Shown one piece after another: positions 13,551 to 27,700 of a stretch of 64,000 bases of DNA. How positions within the stretch are numbered: position 1 is the stretch's first letter; every line of letters begins with the position of its first letter. The notes below the pieces were generated by a model. It was given only the letters and a program-made list of their open reading frames with translations, ran no database searches and was not told the origin of the DNA. The DNA is from Epichloe hybrida (taxonomy: Eukaryota; Ascomycota; Sordariomycetes; Hypocreales; Clavicipitaceae). Made by a program: the position numbers and the translations under genes. Location of the stretch: contig JAFEKR010000069.1 of NCBI GenBank assembly GCA_019022495.1, forward strand, positions 1 to 64,000. Direction: 5' to 3'.

Positions 13551-16500
13551 TTACAGAAACGGGCACCATCCAATATACATTGCCGTCAAATTTCGCGGAT
13601 CCACGGCTTGTTTGATCAACTCCTCCACCTGACCCTCCACACTCAGAGGAATGCTCTCGTTTGGTAACAAGCCCCGGACCTTTCTTTTAATACTGTCAAC
13701 CACGCTCTGCGGCTGCAGTCTCACGCCTGCATCCCCTCGCCTCGAGGTTCTCTTTTCTTTTTGCAGATCCAGTGTCGGGTCGTAAATAAAAGACTCCAGG
13801 ATAGTCATCAGCGTTTCTTCTTGCTGCCGCAGGATGCTTAGCGTGAGCTCGGAAGATTTCCTGAATGGACCCTCGTAGCCGTAGATTCCCATTGCCGCCA
13901 CCATGTTGTGCGTGAGGCGGAAGGGTACGCGTTCGGGTTTGGCAAAGGTCAAGCCTTTGTCAAACAGGCAGTTGAAGTCGACATGAAAGATGCCGCCGTT
14001 GCCTTCCTCCAGGTTGACGTTTTCGCCGTGGCGGTCGCCTAGACCAAGAATTGTTCCGACCATGGACATGACGGCGCAAGACCGCGTGTATTTTAGCCGG
14101 GCCGCAAACCACGCCGATGGGTTGGGGAATTGCTGGATAAACCACAGCGGGAGCAAGGGTGGGAACCGGCCGAGCACATCCTCTGTAAAGATCCGGATCT
14201 TGCTTTCAGACGCAGAGGCATCCTCCATCAACTGTCTCAATGTATTGTAGTCAGGGAGGATCTTTTGCGAGGCATATAAACTTAGCAGTATGTCTCTCAT
14301 CGTCTTGATGCCCGGTATCCATTCAATGATGCCACACTCTTCGTTCAGGGGAACAACCGCATATGTTCGTATGTATAGTTGCCGTCTGCTTGATTCCGCA
14401 TCTCTTTTCAAGGATCGATTGATGATGCCATTGAATTCCATCAGACGCTGGTCTGTTCGAAGATCGTCCTTTGGCTTGATAAGCAACATGTAGCTTTTGC
14501 CATCAGATCCTCGGGCAGTGAGGCGCCTTGGTTTCGCCAGCGAGCTCAGTACGAGAACATCATCCAAGAAGCAGTCTATTGTGACTACATCCCGAGAAAA
14601 TGCCCTGTGCTTCCTCACATGCTCTGAAACGGCCGGCAACGTCGCAGTCAGCGAGCTTTCTACCGGGACCACCAGGGGACATGGTGCGCACTTGTGCTGG
14701 AAGCGGAGGTCGCGTGAGAGGCTGGCGTGTACTGTTTTATTGCCATGGAAGTCGCCGTTTTGGCAGGCCAGAAGAAGCTGCTCCGCCAGCTTCTCACCAG
14801 CCCTGATGAGGTATTTCAAATCATGCGATGTGCCATCCACTTTACCTGGAATAACTCGAAGTGCTTGTAGTATTTGTGTTCCTCGAGCTTTCCGCTCAGA
14901 CACCTGTTTCGTCGTCATGATTCCGATCAAACTCCACAAAGCTTGTCGCGGGTGGTACTCGACTACTTTGGTGATTATCTTAATCAGGCAGTCGAAAACA
15001 GCCGCATTCGGATGCGCAATTCTAGCCACGATTTGAGGGAGTGCTGTGTAGAATATGTACGCAGGCAATCGGGCAATGTACTTTTTCAAGAATTCGTGCA
15101 GCATGTTTAGTTGCTCAACCCGTCGTTTCAGCAGCTCTCGAGAAAGCGATGCTTTGCCCTCGGGCGGCTTGTCCACTTGGGCACCCAAGTCTAGCCACAG
15201 AGTCAAGATTCTCGGTAGAGTCTGGTACAGGTACTTGGTTCCGGAATTGAGGGATCGCATATAGTTTTCAATGACTAATCTGGCAATTTCTCCAGTGACA
15301 AAATTATCACTTTGATCATCGGCCTTGAGGGGCTTCTCGGACTCTAGGATCTTCTTGTAATGGCGTCCAAGAAAATAATGCCCCTTCTCCCAGGTTGAAT
15401 ACGTCTTGGGCGGTTGCTGATATTTTTCTCGCAGTGCGACGGCATGAGATTGTCCTGCGGCGTCCAGCCATTTGGCGAGCAAAAGCTGTGCTCTGGCTGT
15501 CAGCAACTTTTGTTGATTGTTCAACTTGGTCGTCCCTGTACTCATAGACGGCCCCGTTTGGGTCATAAACTTGTTCCGCTCGATGGCTCCTTGCAGCATC
15601 TGGATGGCCTTTCGATGATGACTATCTCTCCAGAGCAGTTTCGCGTTCTCAATTGTGGCCGAGTCGTCGCCTAGACGCGACGCGTGCAAAACTGCATTGA
15701 ATGATTGATGAAGCGAGCTTGTTTTGCGAGCCAGTCTAGCACTCGATAACCAGAGCCTGGAGATATCCATATCGGTGAATTTAGGTCTGCGGACGGTTTT
15801 CAAGTTAGTTGGCGATCTTACGACATCGAGCGTTCAGACGTATGGGGGAAACGCTTACCTTGACAGCTCCATAGCAGCACGCCTGACGCCGAGCAGGTAC
15901 TGTTTATCACCGAAACGTCCACCTATAATCTCTAGCCGTCCGTCTAACAAGGCTATAGTTTTCTGTCGATCATTCTCGTTCTCGGGGGCCACGATAGCTT
16001 CCAGATCCGTGAGGACATGGCATTTCAATAAAAGACCGTGCGCTGCATGGAGCGATGCTGTGGCAGATGCCGTCATGGAAGAGGCTATCTTGTCTTGCAT
16101 GCCTTGCACCGTTTTTTGGAAAGAATCGACAGAATTCTTTTGATGTAAAGAGTCAAACAAAGTAGCAACGGACATGTTGAAGTCTTGAAGAATATCCCCC
16201 GGGTACCGAGCGATGAATTTGGCAAGACTGTCCCATCGGCTTGTGGTCCACGCGGCTTCAACGGCAAAGGGCATCACCTTGCTGTCAGCAGAAGGGTCAG
16301 ACTGCATGCCTCCGACATGATTGAAAAGCATATCATGCTGCCCTGCTTGTTTAAGACAATTGAGCAAATCAACCTGAACCTCGGTACTCCCGGGGTTCTC
16401 CGCCAGCTGCATTTCGTACCAAGTCTGAGCGGCAGACCACCTTCCAGCCTTTTTATGACTCAAAATCTGTTGGTTGATGTCCAGGGCTTGCAGCTGTGAC

Positions 16501-19500
16501 GTTATACCCTCCAACCCATCCGGTTCATCAATGTTGGCGTAAATATTCTGCAGTCTTTCCAGTAGGCGATTTCTTTCACCTGGCTCTCGTTTTTGCTGCT
16601 CCATTTTCTGGGCATGATGCTCCAAGTGAAACAGAGCTCGGGCATACTCATTGCAGTCGGTTGCGCGTTGCGAAATCAGCACCGCCGGTATGCGGTCCAG
16701 CAGGCCTTGCACTCGTGCTACACTCTCTTTGCCTTCTGGAGACAATCGCCCGGCGGCTCGTTTCGCTTGTAACCATCTCATGGCGTAGTCGACACAGCCA
16801 AATATGGCATGACAGAAGCGCTTCATCTCCTCTCGTTCCACGTGCGAGGTATCGCCGTCAGGGTTATATTCCAATACTCGCAGCAGCTCGTTGATCATTC
16901 TATCCTTGTCTTTTTCGCTGCTGCTGGAACCAAGCAAGATGTGCAACAGCAAATATGGAAGAAGAAATTCAGCCATTGACAAATCTTTGACTCGGATAAC
17001 ACGCTTTAAAGGATCAAATAGCATCGAGCCAAAGGGGTTCTGTCCATTCTCCAGCATATCCAGCACGAACGACCGCAGCCAGTTCCCGTATGGCTTGCCT
17101 GGGCGGAATATGGGATATTCCACATTGACAGGCTGCATGGGGGCAACCATGTAACGAGAACTTAGAAATGGTTGTAGCACTCCGCGCACATTTTCAGGGA
17201 TTGCAATCCACTTCCTGTAAATTTCGCTTCCACCATGCATTCCGGTGTTCTTTATAGCACAGGCTGCTCCAATGTCGCACCTGTCTAAAAGTGTTTGCAT
17301 AGCGTAAGAGAGAAACCCTTGAAGTTTTGTATCGGTCGCGGACAAGAATGAAGGCACCAATACTTCCTGCAAGAGGAACAAACCAAAATCTGTCATCTCC
17401 TCACCATCTTCGAAATTGTTCAAAACCACGATAGAACGTTGTTCCCTGACTGATTCAATCTGGTTCGAGTCCAAGCACCCAATCAGTCCCATGCTTTGGA
17501 CACAAAGGCGAGCAATGTCCATTTGCAACCCACTATACCTGCAGGCACAGTCAAGTAATGACCGCAACATCGTAGTTATAGCACTGTCAGGCCGTTGGCT
17601 CACGGCCGAGGTGTACAAAGCGCTCTGGTTATCCCTCAGATATGGCACAAGCTCAGTCAGAGCCTGATGAACCACACCTGAATTTTCATGAGCCACTCTT
17701 TCTGCAAAAATCTCAAGTGCCTCTTCCATGGCCAAAGGTGGACGCATTGCAGCAAGCTTCCTCTCTACTTCTTGAAGGCTTTTGCAGCCCGCAAGCGATG
17801 GTAGTTTGCTTATGTGTATCTCCACCGTAGCTCCATGTTTGCTTAGCAGCGATAGAAGCATTTTTTTGGCAACATCTGCGCTGGCGGGACTGAAATCCTG
17901 CCAATATCGGCTAATAATGAAGAAAGTGGGTTCGAGAAGCGCCTCAATATCCTCTTCTTCAAAATGGGCAAGCATAGCAGCCCAGCAGCACAAGCTTGCG
18001 TCGCGTAGTGGTTCTTGAGCTATTGCAGCCAGCAAACACGCCGAAATCTGCTTGACCTCTTAGTCGAGAAACGATTTTAGGTTTACGTCGAGACGAACCT
18101 GTGGCCTTGCTATTCTGGCATGGTGCATACACACTTTAATCATCTCTTCCAGAGCACCGATGCTGATTCGTTGCTCCATGACTGGGATTTGGAGAGACAC
18201 TGAGTCGTTAATGACATCTGTAAGTCGAGGCATGAGACCCAAAATGTGAGGCTGTAGGAAGCGACCAATGGGGTTTCCCTTTCTGCCCTTCATTTCTTTA
18301 TTCGCGCTGAGAATTGTGGTTGCCATAAAGTGGAGGGCACGACGAACCTTGACCTCTCAGTAACAGGAAGACGGTGTTGGGGGGAACAGGGTTGTCGAAA
18401 ACTTACCAATGATTTTTTTGTTTCGTCTGCATTCACTGCCGCCTTTAGAAGCTCCAACGCAATGACAACGGGCTCCATTCGAAACATTTCTAACAGTGAG
18501 ACGGTGAGGAAACCGGGAGATACTTGGTCTAACCGAGATTTCGTGAACTCTTCAATGTTGTCGGGGTCTTGAACTAATAGTAACGCCAGTGTTGATGCTA
18601 GGTTTGGGGCATCCATTATAACTTTGGATAGATCATTGTCTTGACGAGCTTCGGCAATCCTCTGAATGACATCCTGACGCTTATCGAGAACAAGCCAGGG
18701 CAATGCATGCGTCTGTATCAGCAAAAGGAGCTCATTGACCGATATTCTTAGTATTTCTGCAATTACACGGCTCCGCTGAGGTCGCTGAATCATGTCCTTG
18801 GTGGCCATGTAAGCAAGACTTTTCCAGAATGGTTCGAATAGCCGCCTTGGGGTTGTATTGCGAGCCTCCGCCAGATTGAGGACTTCATTGAATGCAAAAG
18901 CGGAAACAACATTGTTGCTGTTTCCCAAGTATTCAACAAGTTGAATGAGCACCAAGTTCAGCTCTTCTTCACAGGCCACTCGTCCAATTTGGCCCCATGC
19001 CATGATTCTCGTTTCTACCAAGTGTGGATTATCGGCGTCTTGCCCAGATGACGATTTAAGCAGAGCAATAGTATTTTGTCGATTTCGAGCAATTAGCTCA
19101 TGCAGCTCATGATTTGCTGCGCCGAATCGTTTTGACCGTACAAATTCGCCAAGCGTTCGTCCAGCAGCTATGCGCAATTCTCTGACAGAACTATTCAACA
19201 CTTGCAGACACCATTGTCCTGGAGCAGATGTCTCCAAATTTAAAAACATGGGATCTTCACAATGAGCTATAAGCCTTTTTAGAGCTATCATGGCAGCAAC
19301 CCTCGTTTGTCTTGATTCCACAAAAGAAGACGCTTGGACAAGCTTCGAAAAAATGGACCGACTAATGACCTTGCTCGACTGGTATTGTGGGTTGTCAGAC
19401 CTGGGTTCGCGAGCAAACTCACAGATAGAGCACAAGCCTTCCCCCGAAGTTTCTGTTGACACCGCTCCCGAACCGTCACTGATGCAAGATATTCTGGCGA

Positions 19501-21260
19501 GCAAATCCAGCGCAAGACACTGACTGCTGCCGGCGCAGTGGGCGAACTTCTCCCTGCGGCTAGTTAGAAGAGTACGGAAGAACAAGTGTGAAGGCGTTGC
19601 TCACAGAACCATTTCTTCAGGGATCGCTGCATCAGTGTCCTCGTTCCAGCTCATATCCAGTGCTTCATAGAGAGCCCTGACAAGACGGACCAGTGAATCT
19701 TCACTCGGTCCCGTTACTCTTTGTTTCTTTTGAACGCCACCAGAAGGACTTTGTTGGTGAAAACTCAATTGGAGACGCTCAGCTGACTTCCGAACTTCTT
19801 CATCTTCAAAGCATGACGGACGGGTCTCTTCGTCAAACGTGGTTTCGGTTGATGCGTAGACTGTTTGTCGTAATAGATTTGTACATCGCTGGAGAAGGTG
19901 AGCATAGGCATCAATTACTTGGGGAGGTTCGACTTTACATACCCAAACATCTGTTCCATCTGCGATTGTTGGGTGTTGTGATGAGAGCAGCGATATCTCC
20001 TGTAAAAGTTTCGAAGCCGACATTCGTGCAATAGAGTAGGATCCTAACGCAGCACCAGATATTTCAAGAAGCGCTTGGCAATACACTCGTCTTGCCTCCT
20101 TACTTGCGTCGCTATTTTGCACCAGATCCTCGGGGGAAAAGACCATCTCAGTGCACAGCAGGATCAAAAGAGCATGTGATTTGTTTTTGAACTTTGATGA
20201 AAGATCGTTATCTTTCTCAATACCACGTGCAATTCCCAGTATCATCTCGATTATAGGAATAGGTGAGCTTGGGTTGGTTGAATGCCAGCGTTTCTGTGTG
20301 TTTCGCATATCTAGCCACGCATCCAACAACCAAGTCGTCGTCTGTGAAAATACGGCCATACTGGAGAACGTAGAATCGTGAGACATTATTGGATATGCAA
20401 TCACCTTCGTCAGGCTTGCTATCTGTCGGATTGCCTGGGACGAAGAAGGAATCTCATATGATAGTCGCGCGGCATTCTGGACATGCCCACCCAAAATCTG
20501 ACCGAGCGCAAATTGAGACGGAAGACGAATTGGCAGAAAGGACCTCGGTTCGGATGGGTCGAGCGCTGGATTGTGTAGTTCATCGATGGCGCCTAAACAT
20601 ATTTAGCATCAACACCTTGTCGCATGGTGTGCAGCAGTCTGAGTTCGTACCGGCAACGCAAGTTCGCAGATACAAAACAAAACAGGGGCCAAGCGACCAG
20701 AGCTCGCCCACCCGTGATATAATTAGAAGAAGGTACTGTAGAAATCCCTCAAGAGAGCCTTCAAGTTCTCGAAATAGGTCATGTCCGAGAAACCGGAGCA
20801 GGTATGGAAGCAGCCATACCCAAAGTGGCTCCTCGCCTCTATAAAATAGTGCCTTGGAACCAGTCTTGTACATGAGTACAGGAGGTGTTTCTTTGATTGT
20901 GAATCTTAGGAAATTGATCGCCTTCACAGCTTCGGCATGTACATGCGCTCTGTTCACGAATGGATCGTCCAACTTAATGCCATCCAAAGCCACGCGGCAA
21001 TACACATAAATCAGCATATGATTGTGCTCGACTCGATCAGCTTGGGAAACGAGCAACTCTGGATGGTCCTTCACTCTTTGTATTGCCGCAAAGAGACCTT
21101 TGAGTTCATGGCTCTCGTCTGATCGCGAGGATTTTGCAGAAGTAGATATGTTCTCAACGAGCTGCGCAGCCAAAGTCGATGGCGGTGGTCCATCTCCCGC
21201 AGTGCCCGCACCACCGTGTCGAGCTAGAGGGGCCGAGTTCCCGCGGGAGTTTTGTGCCAT
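13551..21260 (-). CDS. MEC1: ATR/Mec1-type checkpoint kinase (PIKK)
   Basis: This encodes the apical DNA-damage and replication-checkpoint Ser/Thr kinase, which acts in the nucleus with an Ddc2/ATRIP partner (family knowledge). Six exons join in frame: 20651-21260, 19605-20592, 18407-19553, 18099-18347, 15859-18047 and 13551-15786, giving 2,472 residues, the usual size for the family. Helical HEAT-type repeats fill the N-terminal half, followed by a FAT region (roughly 1450-2000). The kinase domain keeps the catalytic LGLGDRHGENV (about residue 2312) and the metal-binding HVDFN (about 2332). The protein ends in a FATC tail finishing YIGWCPFL. The second intron could end at 19554 or 19560 and the third at 18348 or 18354; both choices keep frame. 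Tel1 and Tor are less likely because of length and tail. The gene is the first intact one beside the RIP-mutated subtelomere. Confidence 0.93.
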
Positions 21261-21709
21261 TTCTTAATCAGCATTGTGTACCGGGCGCATTTGAAGCTAT
21301 AGTCACTGGTGAATGGGAAGTTTGGCTCACAAAGTGCGGCCCTTCTCTGCGAGACGCGATCCACTGGAGGTGAGTGACACGTGCTCACGTGACATGTCGA
21401 ACCACTTTGCCCACCTGCCTGGGTAGGCATTAATAAAGGGGGACGGATAGGATCAACTTGTGTGTGGCGTGGCCACGCCCAATCTTTTTATGCAATGGCG
21501 TGAAATTGAACATTTCATCTCATTGAATCATTTCCTTTCGTTCATATGCCCCAATGCTACGTAAACATGAAGAGCCCGCCTTGTTCAGGTCATTATACCA
21601 AATCCCCGACCCTGTTCCTGTACTGCCAAAACTTTACCAGCACCATGAAACACCAGAAGCAAGCCACACCAACGCCAACACAAAATATGCCAGTTCCTTT
21701 CGTTCAACT
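21261..21709. promoter_or_regulatory. Intergenic region: ATR promoter and myosin 3' flank
   Basis: This 449-bp gap separates two tandem minus-strand genes. It must hold the upstream control region of the checkpoint kinase and the terminator of the myosin gene. No specific binding site can be assigned by eye. Confidence 0.5.
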
Positions 21710-24700
21710 TCAAATAAATCCCTTGGTCAAGCTTGGTGTCCTATTGATACTGCTTGTTCTGTTAATATCTGGGCTTTCGAGTCGTTTGCGTAGACTGCCG
21801 ACTACTGAGCTTTTCTCAGATCGAAGTCCCTTCCAGCCCTCGAGCTCTTTCTCCAAACGGAGTGCCTTCTCCTTCTCTTCCCGGAGCTCTCGTTCTGCAC
21901 GCCTCGCTGATAATTGAGTGGTAGATTCTGAAGCTTGAAGGTCGTCAATCGTTTTTAAGAGCTTATCAACCTTGTCACGCATCCGGTTCACATCCTCAGA
22001 TAGTTGCGTATTTTGCTTCTCTTTGCGTTCAATTTGTGACTGAAGATCTTTCACGGCACGATCTATGTTCCTGTTCGATCTTTGTGATTTTGATCGCTCT
22101 GTTTCGTGATCTTCAAGCTGGGATTCAAGCTAGAGTGGAGGGTCAGTATTCTTCATCCAGTGACATGACGTGGTAATGAACTCACATCTTGAATACGTTT
22201 GTGCAGGAACTTGATGTCTTGGCTTGCACTAGAGAAGCCCTTGGTCTCGAAATCTATCAGCTTGAGCTGGGATTCATTGAGGCTTTTCTCGAGATTAGCT
22301 TTCTTCTTTTGAAGCTCTGTGCTTGCCTCACGCTCCGCTGCGATTTCCTTTTGAATTTCAGAAACCAAAGCTTCAGCCCGTCTCATCTTTTCAACTGCGG
22401 CGACAGCGACATCTTGCTGGTGGGCGAGATTGGACTTGAGGTCCAAGACTTCCTTGTCCATGGTCGCAGCATCTCGAAGAGATGGACTCTCGCCCTTGAC
22501 CAGCTCTTCCAAGCCATTCTTTGCCTCTTCGAGGCGCGCTTCAATACTGCGCTTCTCTCTCAGAAGTAGATCGCGCTCGGATGTGATCTCGTCAACAGAT
22601 GATCGCAATGTTCGCACTTGAGACAAAAGTGACACAACCTTGCCTTGCGCTTCATTGTGTGCATTCACAGCTTCGTCCCGCGAGGAAGCAACGTCAGCAA
22701 GAGTGGACTCTAGGCGCGACTTTTCCTTGGACCAAGTCGAACTATTCAAAACTTCATCATCCCATTTGGAGCGGAGTTCGTCAAGCTCTTCACGGAGTCG
22801 CGCAATCTCAGCTTGCTTATAGAGTTTCTCTTCTCGAGCCAGATCGAGTTCGTTGGTAAGGGTCGTGAACTCTGCCTGATACTTCTTTCGGGTCTGCTCC
22901 ATACTTGTTTCCTTGTCCTCAATGTCCATGGCACGCTGGCTGCGGTAATCCTCGAGCTCATGCTGCAGGCGTTTCTTGACTTGTGTAACAGATTCAAGAT
23001 CTGTAGAAATATCTTCAATGCGCTCTTCCAGGCGCTGATTCTGGCGTTGCAAGTCTTCTATCATAGCATCCGTTTTTTGACGCTCCGCCATGACCTCGCT
23101 GTACGTGCTTTCTGATTCCTTTGCCTGAGATTTGGCAAACTGCTCGGCTCGGCTAGCCTTAAGTACGGCAATCTCAGCCTGCTCAAGCTTGCCGAAGTAC
23201 TCGTCCGCTCGACTCTTATAAGTCTCAAGACTGGCCGTTACGTCAACTAGTTTTGACGTCTCTGCATCGAGTCGAATTTGAAGCTCGGTGTATTCTTGAA
23301 GTAGCTGGCTACGACTTTGAGCCTCTTGTTCTCGAGCCATCGTCATTTCCTGAAGGTCCGACTTGGAATCGCGGAGCTCGACTTCCAACTTGGCTCTGTC
23401 ATGACGCATCTTATCGAAATGAGACTTGACATCAGTCAGCTCGGCGACAGCATCCTTATGGCTATGCAACGAAGCGCGTCGTGACTCCTCTTGGTTATTG
23501 AAAACGTCCAAGATCTCCTCATGAGATCTTGCTTGAATATCCCGTAAGGAAAGCTCCCCAGTGCGAATATTCTTCTCCAGGGCAGACACCTTCTTACTTG
23601 AGTCGTCGAGCATATCGTGTAGCCTGCTGTTGGCCTTTTCCAGCTTTTGCATGCGACTCGCAGATGGATTCTGGTCGCCAAATGTTTCTGGCACAGGAGT
23701 GCCACGGTCAAGCTGGCTTTGGAGATGACGGTTCTGCATCTGAGAAATTTGAAGTTGATTCTGAAGCTCTTCAACTTCAGCCTTCAAGTCCATACGGTTG
23801 TTGACGACAAATGTATCTACCGTTTTGTCTGACTTGCCAGTGTCATGCAGTTCGATGATTTCGTGGCTACCCTTCTTTGGTGTCGATGTGTTAGAGAAGC
23901 GACGCGTGTTGATCTTAACAGCTCGTCGCTGAGTCGGTGAGCCATTGAAAGGGGCTTCGTTCAGATGGATCTCCTCCAGTTTTGGCCGACTGGGGCTCTC
24001 ATGTCGCCCAGCGCGAAGTTCTGCAATCTGACTTTCCGCGTTGGCTCTGGCAGCTGACTGGACGCGAAGGTTTTGCTGCAACTCTTCCATCTTACGCACC
24101 AAATCGAAATTTTTTAGAAGTGCCCTTTGATTGCTGTCCTCCGATGGCGGAGGTATACGGACTTCCGGGTTAACAGTTCTCAGAGCATTGAGCATCTGCG
24201 ACCGCAAGTCCTGAAGTTCCTGGTCTCTGGCATCTAAAGTAGCTTGCAAAGTACGGACAGTTGCTTGCGATTGGGTGCGCAACTGTTTCTCGGATTCAAT
24301 CGTCCTGTTGGCTTCGGCAAGCTTCACGGTGAAATTTGAAGACGCCTTTTCTGCGTTTCTGCTCGATTGAACCTCTCTGGCTACTTCATGGTTGAGATCC
24401 TCGAGGTTGAGCTGCAGCTTTTCCGTCTTCTTCTCCAGAGACGCGACGGTAAGCTGAGCCTCACCAAGCTGCTTATTTAAGTTGGCGTTCTGCTCTTCCA
24501 ATCTGGATTTTTCCTTTTGTAAGCCGAGAAGCTGTCCACGGGAGGCTTCATTGGCCCGAGTAGTCGACCTCGCAATCTCGAGTCCCTTTTGCTGGAGCTT
24601 GTTCAGAAGTGACTTGTTGTCATTCTCCGAAGCTGCTAATCGACTTTTCACCGTGGTGAGCTCTCGCTCCATCCTCTCTTTGGCTTGGTCATTCTTCAAG

Positions 24701-27700
24701 CCAAATTCACCAGACGACGCAATCAATTTGTTTAGGTTTTCGATTTGATTGTTGAGTTTGGCGCACTCGTCTTCGAACCATCGGAGTCGATCGTGAGCGG
24801 CATCCAAATCTTTTCGTAGACTGTTCTCTCTTTCTCTGGCCATCTTTGAGGCTTGACGCTCTCCGGAAATTTCAGCTTGCAGGCGGGCTTCTTCAGCTTG
24901 TTGCTTCTCCACTCGGAGTCGTCGAATCTCATCCCGGGCCTCGTCTCGCTCTTTCTCAACAGCAGTCCGAGCCTCCATCGTCCTTCTCAGAGTATCCTGT
25001 TGGACGTAGAGTTCTTTCTCAATGACAATCTTGGACTCATTCAAGGTATCATACTCTTCCTTGAGAGATTGGTACTTGTGTTCGCCCAGCAGCATAACGT
25101 CATCTCGAGACTGACGCTCTCTACTTAAATCCATTTGGGCGTTGTACAGCTCCTCCTTCAGATCCTTAATTTGGGCCTCAAGGAGCGATCGGTTCTCATC
25201 TGCTTGGGCATCTTCCGAAAGTCTAGCAGCAAGTAGCGACTTGGCTTCTTCAGCTTCGCGTTCGAGTTGAGATTGCTTCGATCTCATGGCATCTAACTCT
25301 GCCTGAACGTCACGAAACTTGCTTGTGACTTTGTTTTTTTCTTCCGACAAGGTCTTCTTCTGGTCTTCCAAAGTGCGGCGCTCCGTTTCGAATTTTCGTT
25401 TGTCACTTCGAAGCAGGGCGAGTTCACTTTCTTTGCTTCTCACCAGATCTTCGTAGTCGGTCGAGGTCTTGGAAAGCTGGGAGAGTTGCTGCTTGACATC
25501 CCTGTTCTCTTTGCTAAGACGAGACTCCAGCATTTTGGCCGCGTCTACTTCCTTTTGGGCGTTGTGGAGTTTGACCTGGGTGTCTTGGTCGATTTGAAGC
25601 AGCTTGCCCTCCAAATCCTGCGCCTTTCGATCTTTTAAACTCAGCTGGCTCTGAAGCACCTTGATTTGGTCAGCAAGGGCAGCTTCTTGCTCACTTCGCT
25701 CAGATTGCCTTTGTAAAACCTCTTTCATGGCGTCCTCAAGCTCTAATGATTTTTCGGATAGCTTGCTCTTTTCTTCCTCCAGTTTGCCAATCAGTGACGC
25801 CGCCTGTTCAAGCTGGAGCCTGAACTTCTCGACATCCTCTTCGGCTCGGCGTTTGGCCTCCATGAGGTCATCGAGCTGATCTTCGAGCCTCTTCTGGTCG
25901 TCAATAGCACCAGCAAGCTTCTCTTCAAGCTCAGACTCGCGATTTTGAAGGCGTTTGAATATTTCTTCTTTATCTAACGCGAGGGCTCGCTCGCTCTCCA
26001 GAGTCTGCTGAATGCGCAGCATCTCAGCATGGGTATTGCGGCGATCGTCTTCTAACTTGTCACGCTGTGCGGCATCAAGTCTCATCTTTTCGTTCAGTTG
26101 CTTGATCATGACGTCTCTTTTCTTTACTTCAGTAGCAGTGCGGGTAGCTCCAAGCAGGGGTTTCATCTTCACGATAAGTTGCCACCAAGGGTTTTCAGCA
26201 AGGTCCAGGTAAACGTTGAAATTTCTCTGAATGATCCTGGTAGCTTCGGTTCGGAAAAGCCTCTTGTACGCTGCTCGTCTTTGGGTGAAGCCTCTGGCTA
26301 CCGATTGGAATCGTGTCATTATTTCTGTGATCAAAGCGTCCCGTTGCTCCTCGAGCTCTGCCAGAACGCCAGCGCGGAAGAAGACCTTTGTGATTCCAAC
26401 GCGATACAGTGTTTTGTCAAGGCCAATTTTGTTCAACATGATGGTTGCAGCGGCTTGACCCTCGAGATATCCGGTAGGCATATTTGAGCAGAGCACTTCA
26501 TACCGCTGGCGAAACTCGGTAAAAGGAAGCCTGTTGGGGAAGCCTGTCCGCGCGATTCGTATACCTTCCAATACACCGTTGCAACGCAACTGATCAAGTA
26601 CAAGGAGGTTGTTGAATTGCTTCGGTCGTTTCTTATGGTTTGGCAGAATGCATCGGACAAAGTGGGGGTGCGTCGAATGTAGCTGATTCATGAGACTGTG
26701 CAGTTGTTCCTTGTGTCTCTGAGCAACTGTACGGAAAAGTCCCTTCTTCACTCGACTTCGACCACCTCCGTATTCCTCGTCTATGTCAGCACAGTCAGCG
26801 AATAGCTCACTGACATGACCGTCAGAGGAGGAAGCAAGAAGTCGTGTGATGTTATCGTTCAGAGGGTCCTTGTTTTTCTCAAGCCAGCCTTCTGTAGAGT
26901 ATTCTACTTCAGCGGCATAATGTGTAAGAAGAAACCCTTGACCCAAGCGAGAAGGTCGGTATTTGCCTGACTTCTTATCCCATAGTGAATGCAGCTTTTC
27001 GGTGAAGGACTTGTCCGTGGCTTTTGGCATAACGCAATCTTCGTCGAGACAGGAGAAGATACCAATCGGGTTGGGCAATTCGATAAGATCGATAGTCGGC
27101 TGCAAATCTCGGCCAAAATCTATGAATTGCCATTCTATCTGCTCTCGAGCGTATTCTTCTTGCTCCAGAACGAACATATGATGATTGAAGAACTGCTGAA
27201 GCTTCTCGTTGGTGTAATTGATACAAAGCTGTTCAAAGCTATTCTCTTCGAAAATTTCGAATCCAGCAATATCCAGGACCCCGATGAAATGCGAGTCGTC
27301 AAGTCCCATACCGGTCCTGTCAAGCTGTCGGTTGATTCGCGAAACAAGATCTCCAAAGCCTCGTTCGTAGATACCCTTTGACAGAGCATCGAGGCTAAGA
27401 CGAACCTGTTCTGGGGTTTGGACCTTTTCAACCCATTCCCTTCCGGCTTTGACCTTGGGATGAAGAAGGCTCTGAATGAAAGGCTCTACGGGAACACCGA
27501 GGAGTTTGCATACAGTCGCTGCCTGTTGCTTGGATTCAGGGGTCAGGCGAGCCTGGTCGGCGGCCCGACTTTCCTTGACAACCTCCATGTTTCCCAAATG
27601 AAGTACTGCTGCAATAGTGCGTAGAATCGAGAGCTGCTCTCCGTCAGAGAACCCCATGACGCCAAAAGCTTCCATCAGTGAGTCCCATTCTTCCTTGTCG

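Noticed and set aside
13960..21373. Many short frames on the opposite strand of the ATR gene
   Set aside because: They are shadows of conserved coding exons and show no family likeness.
21546..21917. 123-codon plus-strand frame opposite the myosin tail
   Set aside because: Its Ser/Arg-rich end is the reverse of the coiled-coil codons of the last myosin exon, so it is a shadow.
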